Below, piece after piece: positions 1 through 12,299 of a stretch of DNA of 64,000 nucleotides. The DNA comes from Eutypella sp. D-1. Taxonomy: Eukaryota; Ascomycota; Sordariomycetes; Xylariales; Diatrypaceae. The position numbers and the translations under genes are program-made. The notes under the pieces are model-generated. The model searched no databases and was not told the origin of the DNA. It saw only the letters and a program-made list of their open reading frames with translations. Where the stretch lies: contig JAJTTP010000007.1 in the NCBI GenBank assembly GCA_023313575.1, positions 1,984,001-2,048,000 on the forward strand, given 5' to 3'. The number at the start of each line of letters is the position of its first letter. The first letter of the stretch is position 1.

Positions 1-1240
1 GACCTAGTTAGTTCTCGTTATCTTATCGCCTAAATCGCACCCCCAACCCCCCTCGCGCTCCCCCCTCCCCCTCCTCCATTGCTGCGGTGCACGCTTAAAA
101 AAAAGGTCCAGAAATTTTCCGGTTTGCGGACAAGTCTGGCAGTTGCAGTTCATGGCTTTTTTACTGAATAATTACGTACTTCCAATGAAATATGGTCCCA
201 CCCAGTCGGTCATCGTCGGTTGGGGTCCCGAGGCCACCGGTGGTTTTTCTCAGCGCACTACGGGATTACGGCCGTTGAGGACTATTCCCAGGCTGGTTTT
301 TCCTACTTAACGTATAGACATTCTATGCAAGGGCTCCTTTTAGATACATCTTGAGGTAGGTAGGTAGCTAAGGTATGTACTGTGAACGGCATTCCCCCCC
401 GTAAGCCGGTCACATGGGCGCCCCTCCGGGATGAGAGCCCTCAACCGAGAACACCCAGGCAAGAGCTACCTGGCTACCCACCTTACCTGCCGATGGCGTC
501 GCTAGGTAGGACTTCGTTTTAGGGCTGCGGGTAGGCGGATTGCTCTAAGAGGTTAGAGCATGGTAGAATAAATAACCCACTAGGGTAAAGCCTCAGTCTC
601 TGGAAAAAACACAAACGTAACGATTGGGCATTGGTCTCTGGAGTGATATTTTTTTATTTTTATGGAGCAAGCAGTGCCGTTTGCTCTCTTTTTTCCCCCT
701 GTCTCCACCCCCTTATCCTACCTATCCTAATCCCCTTATCTTCAAGCCCATGAGCCGATGGACGGACAACAAAAAATAACTAGCTAGACGATGATCTCAG
801 GTGATTTCTACTAGGGTCTCCATCTGTAACAAACTCCCTCTACTTGGCTGGAGTCGTGGTTTCTTAATATTTCATGATTGCACATTGAAACCTCCGGGCA
901 TGTTGGAGAGATTTCATTCCCATCATTGACATCACGAGTCATTTATTCTTCCCAAGACCATACTCTGTGCAGCCTCTGGCTTAGCGCCCCGGCTGGCACT
1001 TGTGTGGAATTCAAGTGTTTTTTTTTTCTTCTTCTCCTCCCTTCACCACCTCCTCTGACAGCCTGTGCCTCTACACCTCAGGCATGAATTGTGGCTTCGC
1101 TCTAATTTGACTACCATTACCTATTTATCCGTCATACACGTCTTAGAATTCTCGGCCATTCACAACGTCTGAACGCCGCGTGGTTCAGCCCGGCTCGGTG
1201 TAAATTCTTCTTGTGAACGGGCCAATTCGGTGCTAGCAAC
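1..1240. other. Upstream intergenic region of GCV2
   Basis: No coding region is supported here. The stretch holds homopolymer and pyrimidine-rich tracts (C/T-rich near 40-80, a T-run then CT-rich DNA near 1017-1050) and a short GGTA microrepeat near 352-370. The CT-rich tract about 200 bases before the GCV2 start is the sort of core-promoter element common in TATA-less fungal housekeeping genes. No clear TATA box was found. Confidence 0.5.
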
Positions 1241-4200
1241 ATGGCGAGCTCGATGAGCCGCCTGCCAGGCCGTCTGGGCCGGCTGGCTACTCAATCGCGA
1301 GTTGCATCTTCTTCCCAGCCCCGTCTATCACTCTCTAGGTCCTGGGTGTGCCGCCAATGCAACCACACGCAGGGCAAAGCAGCCGTGGCTGGCTTCAGGG
1401 CTTTTTCGGCTACTTCCGTCGCCCATGCTACGGAGGCTCCTGAAGGAAAGCTTGGACGAATCACATTCGAGCCTGGAACTGAATACCCAAATATAGACGG
1501 GTTCCCGCGTCGTCATATTGGCCCGGACGACAAAGACATCGGCGAAATGCTGAAGGCATTGGACCCTCCGGTAAAGGACTTAGATACCTTCGTTGCCCAG
1601 GTTATTCCATCTGATATCCTCACCAATCATGAGATAGATATCCGTAAAAGTAACATGGATCCTGGCAGTGAATCGATGTTCGCAGATCGTGTAGATCAGA
1701 AATTTCGATATCGACAGTCAATGAGAATCCGTACGTCTTGGGCGGGTAGGGGCTACTACGGTACTCACGTACCCGCTGTCATCAAGCGCAATGTCCTAGA
1801 GAACCCGGCCTGGTACACGAGTTACACCCCTTATCAACCCGAGATCAGCCAGGGCCGCTTGGAGTCTCTGCTAAACTTTCAGACAATGGTTTCAGACCTC
1901 ACCGGTCTCCCAGTTGCAAATTCCAGCTTGCTCGACGAGGGCACCGCGGGCGCTGAAGCTATGACCCTGTCCATGAACGCTCTGTCCACCTCCCGCGCTA
2001 AGAGGCCGGGCAAGACTTATGTCGTTTCCGATTCACTACATCCCCAGACCATTGCTGTGATGCATGGCCGGGCTGAAGGCTTCGGTATTCGCATCCTACA
2101 GCTCGATCTAAGCAATCCCGATTCCCACGCTGAGATCAAGGCCCTCGGGGAAGATCTAGTTGGTGTTATGGTGCAGTATCCTGACACTTTCGGCAACGTC
2201 GACAACTACGAGGGGCTTGCCGAGTTGGTTCATGAACAGGGCGCTCTTTTGAGCGCTGCGACCGATTTACTGGCCTTGACTTTGCTGAAGCCTCCAGGAT
2301 CGTGGGGCGCCGATATTGCGTTCGGTAGTTCCCAGAGGTTCGGAGTTCCGATGGGTTACGGGGGGCCGCATGCCGCTTTCTTCGCCGTGCAGGAGAAGCA
2401 CAAGCGCAAGATCCCCGGTCGGTTGGTGGGCGTCTCCAAGGACCGCCTAGGGGAAAATGTCTATCGCCTTGCCTTGCAGACTCGCGAGCAGCATATTCGA
2501 CGCGAGAAGGCGACGAGCAATGTTTGCACGGCCCAGGCTCTGTTGGCTAACATGAGCGCCCTCTACGCGATATACCATGGCCCCGGGGGCCTGAAAGCCA
2601 TCGCCGAACGGGTCGTCCGTGGGGCCCGGTTAGTCCAGAGTATCTTGTCGTCGTACGGACTTAAAGTATGGCCGACTAGAGGGTCCTCTGATGGCAAGCC
2701 ATTATTCGACACTGTCGTCGCAGACTTTAGGACCCCCATGGAACGGGCGGCGTTCATCGATCTAGCTCTTAAACGCGGCTATCTAGTCCGACCCATTCAG
2801 GAGGCGAGTGTGGGGATTTCCGTTGACGAGACCACAAATCAGCGCGACTTGATGAGACTTTCAGACATGTTATCTCTTGTGTTCCGCGAAGCATCAATCA
2901 ATCCGAAGGTGGTCCTGAAGGATTCGCTGATCGAGAATCCCGGGCCGGTAGAGATTCCCGAGACTTTTCAGAGGACGACGGCATTCTTAGAGCATCCTGT
3001 ATTCAACTCGCATCATTCGGAGACCGAGATGTTGCGTTATATTCACCACCTGCAGTCGAAGGACCTGTCTCTAGTCCATTCCATGATACCCCTCGGATCG
3101 TGTACCATGAAGCTCAACGGCACAACCGAAATGTCCCTAATATCGTACCCACAGTTTTCTAATGCCCACCCCGACACGCCCTCAGAAACATATGATGAAA
3201 TACTCGGCCGCTTTGAACAGCACTTAGCATCCATCACCGGCATGGATCAAACTTCTCTCCAGCCCAACTCTGGAGCACAGGGGGAGTTTAGCGGGTTACG
3301 AGCAATCCAAGGATATCTGAAACAGCATGGAAAGGGAGACAAGAAACGCGACATCTGTCTTATTCCCGTCTCCGCGCACGGGACCAATCCTGCGTCGGCG
3401 GCCATGGCAGGCATGCGCGTCGTCCCAGTGAAGTGCGACGTCAAGACCGGCAACCTCGACATTGCAGATCTTGAGGCGAAATGCAAGCAATACGAGGACG
3501 AGCTGGGAGCGATCATGATTACGTATCCGAGCACTTACGGCGTCTTTGAGCCAGAGGTGAAGAAGGCCTGCGAGCTCGTCCATGAGCACGGAGGTCAGGT
3601 GTACATGGACGGCGCCAACATGAACGCCCAGATAGGCCTCTGTTCGCCCGGCGAGATCGGCGCCGACGTCTGCCACCTTAACCTGCACAAGACCTTTTGT
3701 ATCCCACACGGCGGAGGCGGTCCTGGCGTTGGCCCCATTTGCGTGAAGTCCCACCTGGCGCCACACCTGCCCTCTGACCCTATTATCAAGGAGAACACCC
3801 CGGGCCGTCAGGGCTATCCCGTCAGCAGCACCCGGTTTGGCAGCGCCAGCATCAACCTCATCAGCTGGGCCTACACCGAAATGATGGGTAAGTGGAATTT
3901 TGCATGAAAATAGAAGCCATCGCTCAACAAGCAAGCGATTTCCCGTCCCATTAACACCCTCCCATATATCTGTTAATGTATGTCTGTGATTATGACCCGT
4001 GCTGACATAACTCCCATTTTGACAATGCAGGCGACAAGGGCTTGAGGCAAGCGACCAAGGTGACGCTGCTGAACGCAAACTACCTGATGTCGCGGCTGCG
4101 GCCGCACTACGAGATCCTGTACACGAACGCGGAAGGCCGGTGCGCGCACGAGTTCATCCTGGACGCGCGGCCGTTCCAGAAGACGGCCGGGATCGAGGTG

Positions 4201-4723
4201 ATCGACATCGCGAAGCGGCTGCAGGACTACGGGTTCCACTCACCTACGATGAGCTTCCCCGTGGCGGGCACGCTGATGATCGAGCCCACGGAGAGCGAGA
4301 GCCGCGAGGAGATCGACCGCTTCGTCGACGCCCTCATCGCCATCCGCCAGGAGATCCGCGAGGTCGAGCAAGGGACCGCGCCCCGCGACCGCAACGTCCT
4401 CAAGATGGCGCCCCACCCTATGCGCGATATCGTCGAGGGCGACGACGGCAACGGCTCCTGGGACCGCCCGTACTCCCGCGAGAAGGCCGCCTACCCGCTC
4501 CCCTGGCTCAAGCAGAAGAAGTTCTGGCCCAGCGTTGCCCGCGTGGACGATGGTATGTTATCCCCCCTCCCCCCTTTTTCCTTCCTTCCTTTTTCGCAAC
4601 TGGAATCGGTTTCTAAAGCTCGCTGATTTCGATGATGCTGATCTTGCGATGTAATTTATAGTCTACGGCGACACGAACCTCTTCTGTATCTGCCCGCCGG
4701 TCGAGGACACCACTCAAGGATAA
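1241..4723 (+). CDS. GCV2: Glycine dehydrogenase (decarboxylating), mitochondrial P-protein
   Basis: This is the PLP-dependent P-protein of the glycine cleavage system. It decarboxylates glycine and passes the aminomethyl group to the lipoyl H-protein in the mitochondrial matrix. Exons are 1241-3887, 4031-4552 and 4662-4723, with introns GTAAGT...GCAG and GTATGT...ATAG. The product is 1076 residues, close to the roughly 1000-residue family length. The N-terminus is rich in Arg/Ser/Ala and poor in acidic residues up to about residue 60, as in a mitochondrial presequence. The mature part begins near [10 protein letters not shown]. The PLP lysine is K817 in [16 protein letters not shown], followed by the expected glycine loop. 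The last intron restores the terminal peptide [14 protein letters not shown] second ATG lies three codons in. Identification is very secure; the start choice is slightly less so. Confidence 0.97.
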
Positions 4724-6409
4724 GCGACGTGTTGAGGGGTTGATCTAAACAGGTGGCCCGTTTTCTACCATTTCTTCTCCTTCTTTTTCTCCTTCCTTTT
4801 TCTTCTTTTCTCCCGCCTCCTCTCCTACATGCACACCGACTCTCACGAACGATCACGTCTTCTCATCGCAGAGAATCGCCCTCTTTCCCCTTCAACCAAC
4901 TACTAGACCGAGGAGGATAAGGCCGGGGTTATGGATTACGTATGTATCAACACTGTCGGTTCGATTTCAACATCATTCTATAAAGAAAAGAGCGGAGGAT
5001 GGGGGTGAGAAGAGAAGGAGATATCTTGTTCTTTAACATGGCATTATGGGAAACGAAATGTAAAAGCTTCAACAAGAGTCAGCAACCAAAGTCAAGGGAA
5101 ACTTCCAAGAAGGAGGGGAGTAGGAGAGATAGGGGAAAAGGGGAAAGGAATATACGGACGGGTTCGCGTCTTATGTAAGGTGTGATCCTTGCAATCAGGT
5201 TCAACAGTTGTTGTCTAGACCCCCCTTAACTGGGCTGGCTATGGTATGTACGTTAGGATGTTTGTTGCGCTACGTCGCGCTTGGAATGAAAAGAAAAATA
5301 AGTGAGCTTGAGGTAATTGGAAACTTAAAGCCACTGATGCACCGCCCGTCTACCTAGGGCGGCCGATTTATCATCTTTCCTTATTGTAAAACTAGCTGGT
5401 AGATGCCATGGGAAGCGACCAAGTCGGGAGTCGGATTCGATAATAGATGAGTCTCTCCGTATCATCACTGAGGAAGTAGCCACACATGTAGCGTCTAATA
5501 TGATCAAAGAACCCGTCTAAGTTGATAGCAATATCCACTGGTATGTAAGTCTGTGACAGAACGGCTCGTTGATCCTAGATTGCTTGAGGCTACAAGCTGA
5601 AGTCATCCTTACATGATCTCGGGCGGTAAGTAGAATCGGGCTCACCTGTGGCTGCATCAAAAGCCACTCGACGATAGTCACGTTTCCGAAAATGGGCTGA
5701 GGCTTTCTCATTTCTGCCAGCGAAAAAAAGGGGGGGCTAGCCACTCGCAGTGATGTACTGCGACCGGATTCTTCTCAGCCGCCACATACGGGCTGTTCGG
5801 TTCTAGATCTATGCATTTTCTTTTTGCGGCCAGGTGGCCCCCCATATCAGCCCCATATCAGGCTCATCGTCTTGACCCCATCGCATATTAAAAAACTTCA
5901 TTCCAGAAAACGTCTAGAAGATCACTAGCTCCAATCTTATTCAGCTACGTCGGGTAATATGGCCGGGTTGTTTCACACCAGTCCGGGTTTTACCGTGAGG
6001 CCCTGATTGCGGCGCGGGCCCGGACTGAGACCTCCCTTCGGGGCTCTCATCACTTTTTGATCAAGGACGTTTTCGTGCCTGAGCTTTTGGGGGGACGACA
6101 GCGGAGAGACCAGTACCTCATTTAATATATCATAACGATTCAAGCATGGCGTCGGCATGAGGTCTCGGAGCGCGCACTTTGGAATTCGCAATGGACGAAT
6201 CGAGTCCAAGCCCCGGTCGCTGGCTGAACAAAAGAATATGGCGGAAGTCACGAGCTGTGACGCATCATTCCTCGCCCTCTTAGCTACTCAGATTTACCTT
6301 GTATAAAACCACCCGGAGTTCGGATGCTCTCTTCTGGCTTCGAAATCCACACTCCATCAAAATTTCCATATCCAAATCTCCCCATCGCAAAGAACCGCTA
6401 TTACCCATC
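4724..6409. other. Intergenic region, GCV2 3' flank to the next gene
   Basis: No gene is supported. The first 150 bases are TC-rich and probably hold the GCV2 3' UTR. A 9-base inverted repeat (CAGTCCGGG at 5979-5987 and CCCGGACTG at 6019-6027, spacer 31 bases) is the only notable structure. Short open frames in this interval show no recognisable protein features. A TATAAAA-like sequence (6302-6308) lies about 105 bases before the next start codon. Confidence 0.5.
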
Positions 6410-8914
6410 ATGTCTTCCGGAGTAGAGCAGGGCGGCCTCGATGCACAGGCAATCCTGAGCCAAATGGCAACAGCGTCGTCGACGCTGCGCGATGCCATAT
6501 CCAAGGCTCTGCCTGTATCACCAACCCAAGTCATGACTGTCCAGATCCCCGGGCTGGTAATCAAACCATCGTAAGGTTTCCCAACTTGCTTGAAGTGAAA
6601 ACCGAAAATCGCCTTCTCACCATAACCAAATAGGGACTACGTCTGGGACTCGTCGAAGACGGCCTACAAGCCGCTCCAAGTTCGTGAAAATGAGAGTCGG
6701 CTGGTGGACAACATGGTTCCCGTCTCCAAGATCATGGTAAAAACCTATTCCCTGGGGTCGCCGGATTAAATGGAGACATGGTAGAAAGCTAATCTCATAC
6801 TCACAGATGGGTCGCACTGGGAAATCCGTATCCCGGAGTTATCTCGCAGCCCTGGACACGCTGATCCCCGTCGAGGCATCCGTGTCAGGCACGATTGCGC
6901 TGAACAAGGACAAGAAATTGGCGCCGCGCTTCGAGACCATCCGCAATCGGTATACCACCGCCATGAAGTACCTCACCTCCCGTGACGAGGATTCGGGCAA
7001 GTCAAAACTCACTGTTTACGTCCGTAAGCAGGAGGCGTGGAACACAGCTGTTGAGCAGTACGCCGTGGCGCAGCAACGACAGCAGGAGATCATCAGCCGT
7101 GAGGGTCTGTCTCCTGATGAGCAGCGGGACAAGTATCTCGAGTGGCTCCAGGTTTCTGCCCGCGACTACAAAGCCATGATCCAGGCTCGCTACATGGACT
7201 GGGTTGTGCACGGCTACAAGTTCGAGGTTGAGTTCAACTTCGGTGTTGTGGACATCTCGTCTGGCATGAAGCGTGTCGAGTCCAGCAAGGAAGCCCTGCG
7301 GAATTTGACCATCATTGGTATCGACGGTGCCTCAGAGTATGCCACCGTTAACCTGGAGCCATCAGATTGGGCGCAGAAGGCCTTGGATAAGTACAAACAC
7401 TGGGCTTCTAAAAACACGGGACCTTCGGTCCTTGACTTGCGAGCGGAAATCAAGCGCCTTGGAAAGCTTCTCATTTCACACCAGGCTCTGATCGAAGCAA
7501 TGGAGACGGAGAAGGGTTTCATGCCTGTACTAGCCTCGGGTGGAGGGCAAGCGGCAGATGATGTCTACCGCGACAAAATGAAGGCTCTCTATCTCGCCCA
7601 GGACGATATTAACAAGGAAGAGATGGACGACACCGCCAATGGCAATGAAGCTGCAGAAGGATCTGCAGGGGCAGTGACCGGTGAGGTTGACAAAGAGTAT
7701 CTCGTCGGGAATAAGCGTAAAGGTAAGCTAAAGAAAAGGCAATCCCTTATTCAGTAAAAGAATACATTGACTGACCAGTTCCGGGTTTAGCCCCCACAAC
7801 GCCCACAGCACAGAAGACGAAGAAGAAGCCGGATGAAGCCAAGCTCAAGGCAGCGCGTATAGCAGCCGATAAAGCCGCGACTGCGGCTCTCGAGGCGTCG
7901 CAGGCGTGGAGCAATGCCAATCTCGAATCAGCCAAGGTTGCGAATCGCGTCACCAATGCAGAGTTACGAGAGAAGGTCAGGAAACAAATCGGTCTCAAGA
8001 TCGCCGAGATCAGGGATGAGATCACGCAGCTCAACCAGCAACTCAGTGATAAGCTGAAGAGGGAGGGCGGTGCGCAGAGGGACCTACCGGCCATCCTCAA
8101 CGAGGAGACCCGAACCGTCGAGTCATCGGAGCTTAAAGTGGATCCGGAGCTCAATGCCAACCCTGAGACGCCGTCGGCCTGGACTCGGATCTCTTGCAAG
8201 GTCTCACGCTCGCAGTCGTCGTCTGTCACCGTATCCAAGTCGTCTGCAAGTGGATTCAACGCGCAAGTGCGCACCGGACTTTGGAGCGTCGGCGGTGGGG
8301 CCAGCCATTCCAGCTCATCCACTAACTCCGCGACGGACATGTCCAGCCTCGACGTCGAGATCACCATGGAATGCATGCTGGTCGAGATCAATCGGCCGTG
8401 GCTCCACGCTGAGCTCTTCTCGGACCCGGAGCTCGACGTCGCCGAGGGATTCGACCTGTCTCCCGGTCCAGAGAAGCTACAGAAGGACGTCGCGGACCAC
8501 AAGGCCATTGACGAGAAGTACAACCAGTTCTGCTCTTACCCGACCGCCTTCGTAGTCGCTAGCAACGTCGAGCTCGAGTTCACGGGTAACACATCGCACC
8601 TGGAGTCGAAGCTCGAGGCCTCGCGGACCGAGGCGAACCTCAAGGTCGGGTACGGCCCGTTCTCGATCGGTGGTTCCCACTCGCAGAGCAAGGACAGCGC
8701 CAAAACCTCGGCGGAGGCCACGGCGACAGGCATGCGCATCTCGCTACAGGCGCCCCAGATCATCGCCTGGGTTTCGGAGCTGCTTCCCGAGTTGCCGCGC
8801 AAGATGACGGCCAACAAGATGGCTGGGCTATTGCTCGAGCCCCCCAAATTTACTAAGCCTGGCGCTGACGGTGTTTCTAGCAATCCCAGTCAGCTTATGA
8901 ACGGGGCATCGTAG
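6410..8914 (+). CDS. Uncharacterised 771-residue protein with two Gly/Ser-rich hairpin-like segments
   Basis: Exons are 6410-6570, 6634-6736, 6807-7722 and 7779-8914, all joined in frame. There is no signal peptide or obvious membrane helix, so it is likely cytosolic. Roughly residues 90-390 look helical. An Ala/Lys/Glu-rich probable coiled coil follows at about 400-500. The C-terminal third carries two similar beta-rich segments: about 540-600, ending in VEINRPWLHAELF, and about 650-720, starting in YPTAFVVASNVELEF. Each has alternating small and polar residues around a W/F-S-x-GG-x-x-S core (TGLWSVGGGASHSSS and YGPFSIGGSHSQS). From memory, proteins with similar IxRPW and PTA(F/L) blocks exist in fungi and bacteria without assigned function; I cannot confirm this here. 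Exon 4 has two possible acceptors 12 bases apart (7779 or 7791). The coding call is strong; the function is unknown. Confidence 0.88.
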
Positions 8915-9854
8915 GTGAGGCAGAACTAAGGCGCGGGCCTTGGCGTTTTAGAGGATTCAACGGATATCTACAATAACAAACCTGAGATGCTCAGAGTATC
9001 ACAGCCTTGTTTTCTTTTCATTCTATTGAAAGGCTATCAATTTATGTAATTAAGTAGTGCCATTCCACCATAGCCGACAGTATCCAGTAACTAATTACTT
9101 TGAGCCTTGTTTAAACTTACACATCTATCTTCGCGCGGTCCCTGAGTCCCAGGTCGGAGCACTACAACATCATTTGCCGTCCTAATTTATGTCGCTACAG
9201 GACGACAGGGCCCTTAAGAGCCGTTCACTGACCACCCCCTCCCCCACCCCACTGATACAGTTACAGGGGTTTATCTATCTTCTTCGCCAATCATACTCAA
9301 GGTCCTGGGAATTTATAGCTCAATGATCGTAGGCCATCCTTTTTCTATCTAAGGGCTTATTATACACCAAAGTTCGGGCACTATTCGTAAGTGGTTTAGT
9401 GGCAGATTTCGCTGTGCTTATAAATATGTGACATGGCCAAGAAGGTGCTATTCTCTGTGATCTGAACATGGTAGGGCCAACCTCGGTAGCAGCGGATTAA
9501 TCCTAAATTGACGTAACCACTACGCTGTCTACAATACAAATCCAGCTACACATAGGTCTACAATTCCCCAGATCTTTCAAGAACATTGAAGTGGCATCGC
9601 TCGATAGAAGATTCAAATTGTGGCACGGCCAGTTGAGCTTCACTGTGATGGGGCTATTCTATACGAGGGATAATCGGGGATAGTAGATCATATAACGTTA
9701 AGTCCGGGGATACCATGGTATAAAGAATAGGTAACCCCCTCAGTCTTGTAACTAGTAATCTCCTCCTTTTACAGGCTAGTACGATCCCTACCATATATCT
9801 ATCTTTGACCTTCTACGAGTGATAATTTGCTATACGTTCAGAACAACCATCATC
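8915..9854. other. Intergenic region with SDR promoter
   Basis: No gene is supported. The left end is the 3' flank of the 771-residue gene and the right end the promoter of the dehydrogenase. There is a C-rich tract near 9230-9250 and several GATA core motifs between 9660 and 9715. Confidence 0.45.
9719..9725 (+). promoter_or_regulatory. TATA-box candidate for the SDR gene
   Basis: The sequence TATAAAG lies about 130 bases before the chosen ATG at 9855, a plausible distance for a filamentous fungus. It is called from motif and position only. Confidence 0.4.
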
Positions 9855-10841
9855 ATGTCTTCATTCGACGGGACAGCAACAAGCGACCAGGTTGTCCGGG
9901 AGTTTTCATCGCAAGCCAAAGGTCGCACCTTTGTCATCACCGGTGCCGGCCAGCCCAGCATCGGCAGCTCCATGGCCACGGCTCTGGCCACAGCCTCCCC
10001 GGAACTAATTGTCATCGCCTCGCGAACCGCCGAAAAGGCGGAACCCGTCCTCGCCGCTATCCGCGATTTGAACCCTGGGGTCAAAGCCTCGTTTGTGCAG
10101 GTCGATCTAGGCGATCATGAGTCGGTGCGGCGCGCGGCCAAGGAGATCCTGGCGGCAACTTCATCTAAGATTGACGTCCTTATCAACAGCGCCGGCATCA
10201 TGGCCATTAAGGAATACACAGTCGATAAGCAGGGAATCGAGATGCAGCTGGCGGCCAACCATGTTGGCCACTTCTTGCTAACGAACCTTCTGGTACCTGG
10301 GCTACTGGCCGCAGCTGCGGCCGATAAAGAGCGCGGCGCACGTGTAGTGAATCTGACGAGTATCGGGTATCGGGCCAGCCCCTTTCGATTCGATGATTAT
10401 AACTATTCCGGTGGGAAGACGTATGATCTATGGACAGGTTATGGTCAGGCCAAGACGGCCAACATTCTCTTCAGCTTTGGCCTCACGCAGCGGCTGCGGA
10501 AGTTCGGAGTCATCTCGCTTGCAGCACATCCGGGGTCCAACCTCGACACGCGGCTCGGCTCCCACCTAAGCCAAGCGGATTACGAGTCCATATTTGAGAT
10601 AACGAGGCGAAATACCGGCAAAGAGTTCGTCTTCGACAGCAACCCCCGGTTCAAGACCTACGATCAAATCGGCGCCACACCCCTCGCTGCCGCGCTTGAC
10701 CCGAACCTTACCTCAAAAGCGCCTGCCTTCCTTGATAATTGCCGAGTAACCCCGGTCGAAGGATATGCGAGTGATCCTTCCGCCGTGGAAAGGCTGTGGA
10801 AACTGAGCGAAGATCTAGTTGGGGAGAACTTCAGTTACTGA
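9855..10841 (+). CDS. Short-chain dehydrogenase/reductase (SDR), retinol-dehydrogenase-like
   Basis: A single-exon 328-residue NAD(P)-dependent oxidoreductase. The dinucleotide-binding motif is VITGAGQPSIGSSMA near residue 30, with an inserted residue in the usual TGxxxGxG. LINSAGIMA is the NAG-type motif, the catalytic Ser is probably in LTSIGYR, and the YxxxK pair is YGQAK. AAHPG follows the active site, as in WWOX/retinol-dehydrogenase-type fungal SDRs. I chose the ATG at 9855 (MSSFDG) over an in-frame one 12 codons upstream because it starts the compact N-terminus and follows an A-rich context. The substrate cannot be told from sequence. The gene ends about 260 bases before the transposon nest and shows no C-to-T damage. 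Confidence 0.9.
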   Translation: MSSFDGTATSDQVVREFSSQAKGRTFVITGAGQPSIGSSMATALATASPELIVIASRTAEKAEPVLAAIRDLNPGVKASFVQVDLGDHESVRRAAKEILAATSSKIDVLINSAGIMAIKEYTVDKQGIEMQLAANHVGHFLLTNLLVPGLLAAAAADKERGARVVNLTSIGYRASPFRFDDYNYSGGKTYDLWTGYGQAKTANILFSFGLTQRLRKFGVISLAAHPGSNLDTRLGSHLSQADYESIFEITRRNTGKEFVFDSNPRFKTYDQIGATPLAAALDPNLTSKAPAFLDNCRVTPVEGYASDPSAVERLWKLSEDLVGENFSY

Positions 10842-11104
10842 GGGAATCGATGATTGGGTTGATGATCATTGCGCGTATCCAAGGCACCAAAGATATAACA
10901 TGGAAATTTCTAACCAAGTTACTCATTACCTACCTAGTGCCACTTGTGTAACACTATGCTCCCTTGCTTTTAACGAGAATGGAGAAACAGGAAAAGATAC
11001 TCCCTTAAGAGGAGAGGTTGCTTACGCCTGAGTAGCGCGTAACTTGCCAGCCTTCATCAATTATCAAACTCATTTCATTCGTAACGAGTATAGGAGTAAT
11101 CATC

Positions 11105-11278
11105 TGTCACGTTTAACCGAGCCCATTCTGGGCAACCTGTAAGAGCCCTCTGGGAGAGGGAAAATAGAAAAATAACTACCCTACTGGATGGCTAAGAGCC
11201 TTATTTATAGGGCCCGGTAGAGCGCTACAGGGCCAAGCCTTAACAAAGGGATCCCCGGTCCTTTTCCTAACCGTAATA
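11105..11278. repeat. Element A, left LTR (174 bp)
   Basis: It begins TGTCACGTTTAACCGAG and ends CCTAACCGTAATA. It aligns without gaps over 174 bases to 32895-33068. Most differences I can see are C/T or G/A. The body keeps many CpA/TpG sites, so RIP is light except at the inner end, where GTGACA has become GTAATA. Confidence 0.88.
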
Positions 11279-11669
11279 TACCTTTTATCTTTAACGGCTA
11301 CGTTTTAAAATATTTTATTACGGTAATTATTTATATATATAAACCGATTATTAACGTTTTATTTTAAATAAGCGCTTATTATACCGGTAACCAGGTAATT
11401 ATTAATTAATAATTACTTTATTTAATAACCGATCGGTTAATTAAATAACCGGTTATTTTCATAAATTAATAAGCCGGCGGCCCGGTACTTAATTAATAAA
11501 AATTAATACGAAAATAATTAACTTCCGTTATTAATTTTATTAAATATAATTATTTTACTTAATTTTTATTAATTTATTAAATAGTTTTTATTAAAATTGT
11601 TTATAAAAAGGATTTTATTTACTTTATTAAATTTTATTTTAAATAACCGGTATTTAAAGTTTATATAAT
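11279..11669. other. Element A interior, left part
   Basis: About 390 bases of AT-rich DNA between the left LTR of A and the insertion point of element D. There are no open frames and no recognisable domain. The target duplicate ATAAT occupies 11665-11669. Confidence 0.6.
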
Positions 11670-11875
11670 TATAACGGCCGGTTTATTTTTAATTATTAAT
11701 TTAATCGAAAGGTTTATATTAACAAAAGTATTAAAGGTTTTAAATAATACGTAATTACGTTTAATAATAATAATAAAAAATGCTTTAAATAATTAAGTTA
11801 TATTATAAGTTAATAAGTTTAAAAATTATTTAAAAAAAGGTAATAAATGTAATTATATATTATTTATATCCTTTT
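11670..11875 (-). repeat. Element D 3' LTR, left fragment
   Basis: The reverse-complement LTR end is TATAACGGCC. The fragment stops at CTTTT (11871-11875), where element C was inserted. The sequence resumes at 25777 after the second CTTTT copy. Joining the fragments in the mind gives the same order as the complete LTR of this subfamily at 30657-31081. Confidence 0.8.
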
Positions 11876-12299
11876 TATAACGGCTGGTTTATTCCTAACT
11901 ATTAATCCAATCGAGGGGTTTATATTAACAGAAGTATTAAGGTTTTAAGCAATAAATAATTACATTTAATAATAACAAGAAAAAAACGCTTTAAGTAACC
12001 AAGTTATATTATAAATTAATAAGTTTAAAAATTATTTAAAAAAATAATAATAAACGTAATTATATATTATTTATATTTTTTATTCTTAATACCGGAATAT
12101 GATATTAAATATTAAATCATTAAAATAACTGGTTATTTTAATTATCCTGGATTATTAAAATAATTAATTATTTTAGTTATTTTTTTTATTATATAACTTA
12201 AATATAATTTATTTTATCGTAATTATTTTTTTAATACTATAGTTAAAAATTATTTATATTAATTTTATTTAAGCCTAATAAATTAACCAGGTTATAATA
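11876..12299 (-). repeat. Element C 3' LTR (424 bp)
   Basis: It starts TATAACGGCTGG and ends AACCAGGTTATAATA in plus orientation, the mirror of an LTR starting TGTTATGACC. It pairs with 25346-25771 and shows C-to-T and G-to-A changes relative to it. Confidence 0.85.

Noticed and set aside
3296..4078. 260-codon open frame on the minus strand inside GCV2
   Set aside because: It is antisense to a strongly conserved enzyme, covers an intron and has no recognisable features; it follows from codon bias in GC-rich DNA.
4955..4970. GGTTCGATTTC, resembling a tRNA B box
   Set aside because: No A box or cloverleaf can be formed upstream; similar strings at about 52,950 also fail.
7747..8523. 258-codon minus-strand frame opposite the 771-residue gene
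   Set aside because: Composition is Ser/Leu-rich shadow of the plus-strand coiled coil and hairpin region; the plus-strand frame splices well and is preferred.
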